This document shows, in pieces, positions 20,461-20,558 of a stretch of DNA of 20,558 nucleotides. The notes beneath the pieces are model-generated. The model was not told the origin of the DNA, made no database searches, and saw only the letters and a list, made by a program, of their open reading frames with translations. Source of the stretch: Candidatus Falkowiibacteriota bacterium. Lineage in GTDB: Bacteria > Patescibacteriota > Patescibacteriia > CAIXNZ01. Both the position numbers and the translations under genes were made by a program. The DNA lies in the NCBI GenBank assembly GCA_903920975.1, contig CAIXNZ010000051.1:1-20558 (forward strand). Reading direction: 5' to 3'. Within the stretch, counting starts at the first letter, position 1, and each line of letters opens with the position of its first letter.

Positions 20461-20501
20461 TTCACCCTCCTTTTATATTTTAATGTCCCAAATGATTTTT
20501 T

Positions 20502-20530
20502 ATTTTAATACAATTACTTGAAAAAGGCAA
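20502..20530 (-). promoter_or_regulatory. Probable promoter of the hypothetical gene
   Basis: On the minus strand TTGCCT (20525-20530) and TAAAAT (20502-20507) are exactly 17 bp apart. The start codon is about 41 bases downstream of the -10. Confidence 0.55.
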
Positions 20531-20558
20531 ATATCCACAAATAAAATAAAACTTTGTT

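Overview
The window looks like part of a chromosome from an ultra-small Patescibacteria (CPR) bacterium, most likely of the Parcubacteria group. This is an inference from gene content and style: AT-rich DNA (roughly 35-40% GC by eye), short compact operons, most genes without a Shine-Dalgarno sequence, many extended -10 (TGnTATAAT) promoters, a multi-domain S1 protein, a VanW protein, a MTH1-like Nudix enzyme, and secreted or small proteins of types I associate with this group. Normal stop codons fit the standard bacterial code. It is mostly a housekeeping region; no phage, transposase, CRISPR array or plasmid gene was seen.

Layout, left to right. 1-141: the tail of a structured transcript ending in a terminator. 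154-2548 (minus): a small heat-shock protein and a membrane-anchored VanW protein. 2549-3237: a gene-free stretch holding an unidentified plus-strand transcription unit. 3238-4578 (minus): a membrane-anchored methyltransferase and a TrmB-type regulator. 4640-5227 (plus): tRNA-Arg(TCG), tRNA-Lys(CTT) and a 30-residue basic ORF, with unusual repeats around the tRNAs. 5244-5711: the Nudix gene. 5768-6394 (minus): an isolated hypothetical gene with a near-consensus promoter and strong ribosome-binding site. 6600-7815 (plus): a possible metalloenzyme and a CYTH protein.

7918-13245 (minus) is a long co-directional block: MBL-fold hydrolase, membrane protein and gyrA, then, behind its own promoter, rpmF, nusB and rnc. 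It joins DNA topology, ribosome assembly, rRNA antitermination and RNA processing. 13397-14437 (minus) encodes a secreted protein whose promoter spacer contains nine consecutive C/G. 14761-15996 (plus) is a four-domain S1 protein with a long structured leader. 16084-16635 is a second unidentified structured transcript. 16680-18041 is a beta-CASP ribonuclease-like protein. 18095-19357 (minus) holds a Trm112-like/methyltransferase fusion and a KhpA-type KH protein. 19570-19851 is HU, and 19900-20460 (minus) is a hypothetical gene.

The most unusual signals are: (i) the G9 tract that makes up part of the exactly 17-bp spacer of the secreted-protein promoter, a candidate phase-variation switch; (ii) a 20-bp copy of the tRNA-Arg 5' end split by a 30-bp double palindrome; (iii) a 15-bp inverted repeat whose right arm runs into the first three bases of tRNA-Lys; and (iv) two stand-alone structured transcripts of about 500 nt with no assigned identity. 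All identifications are from reading alone; no database search was possible.
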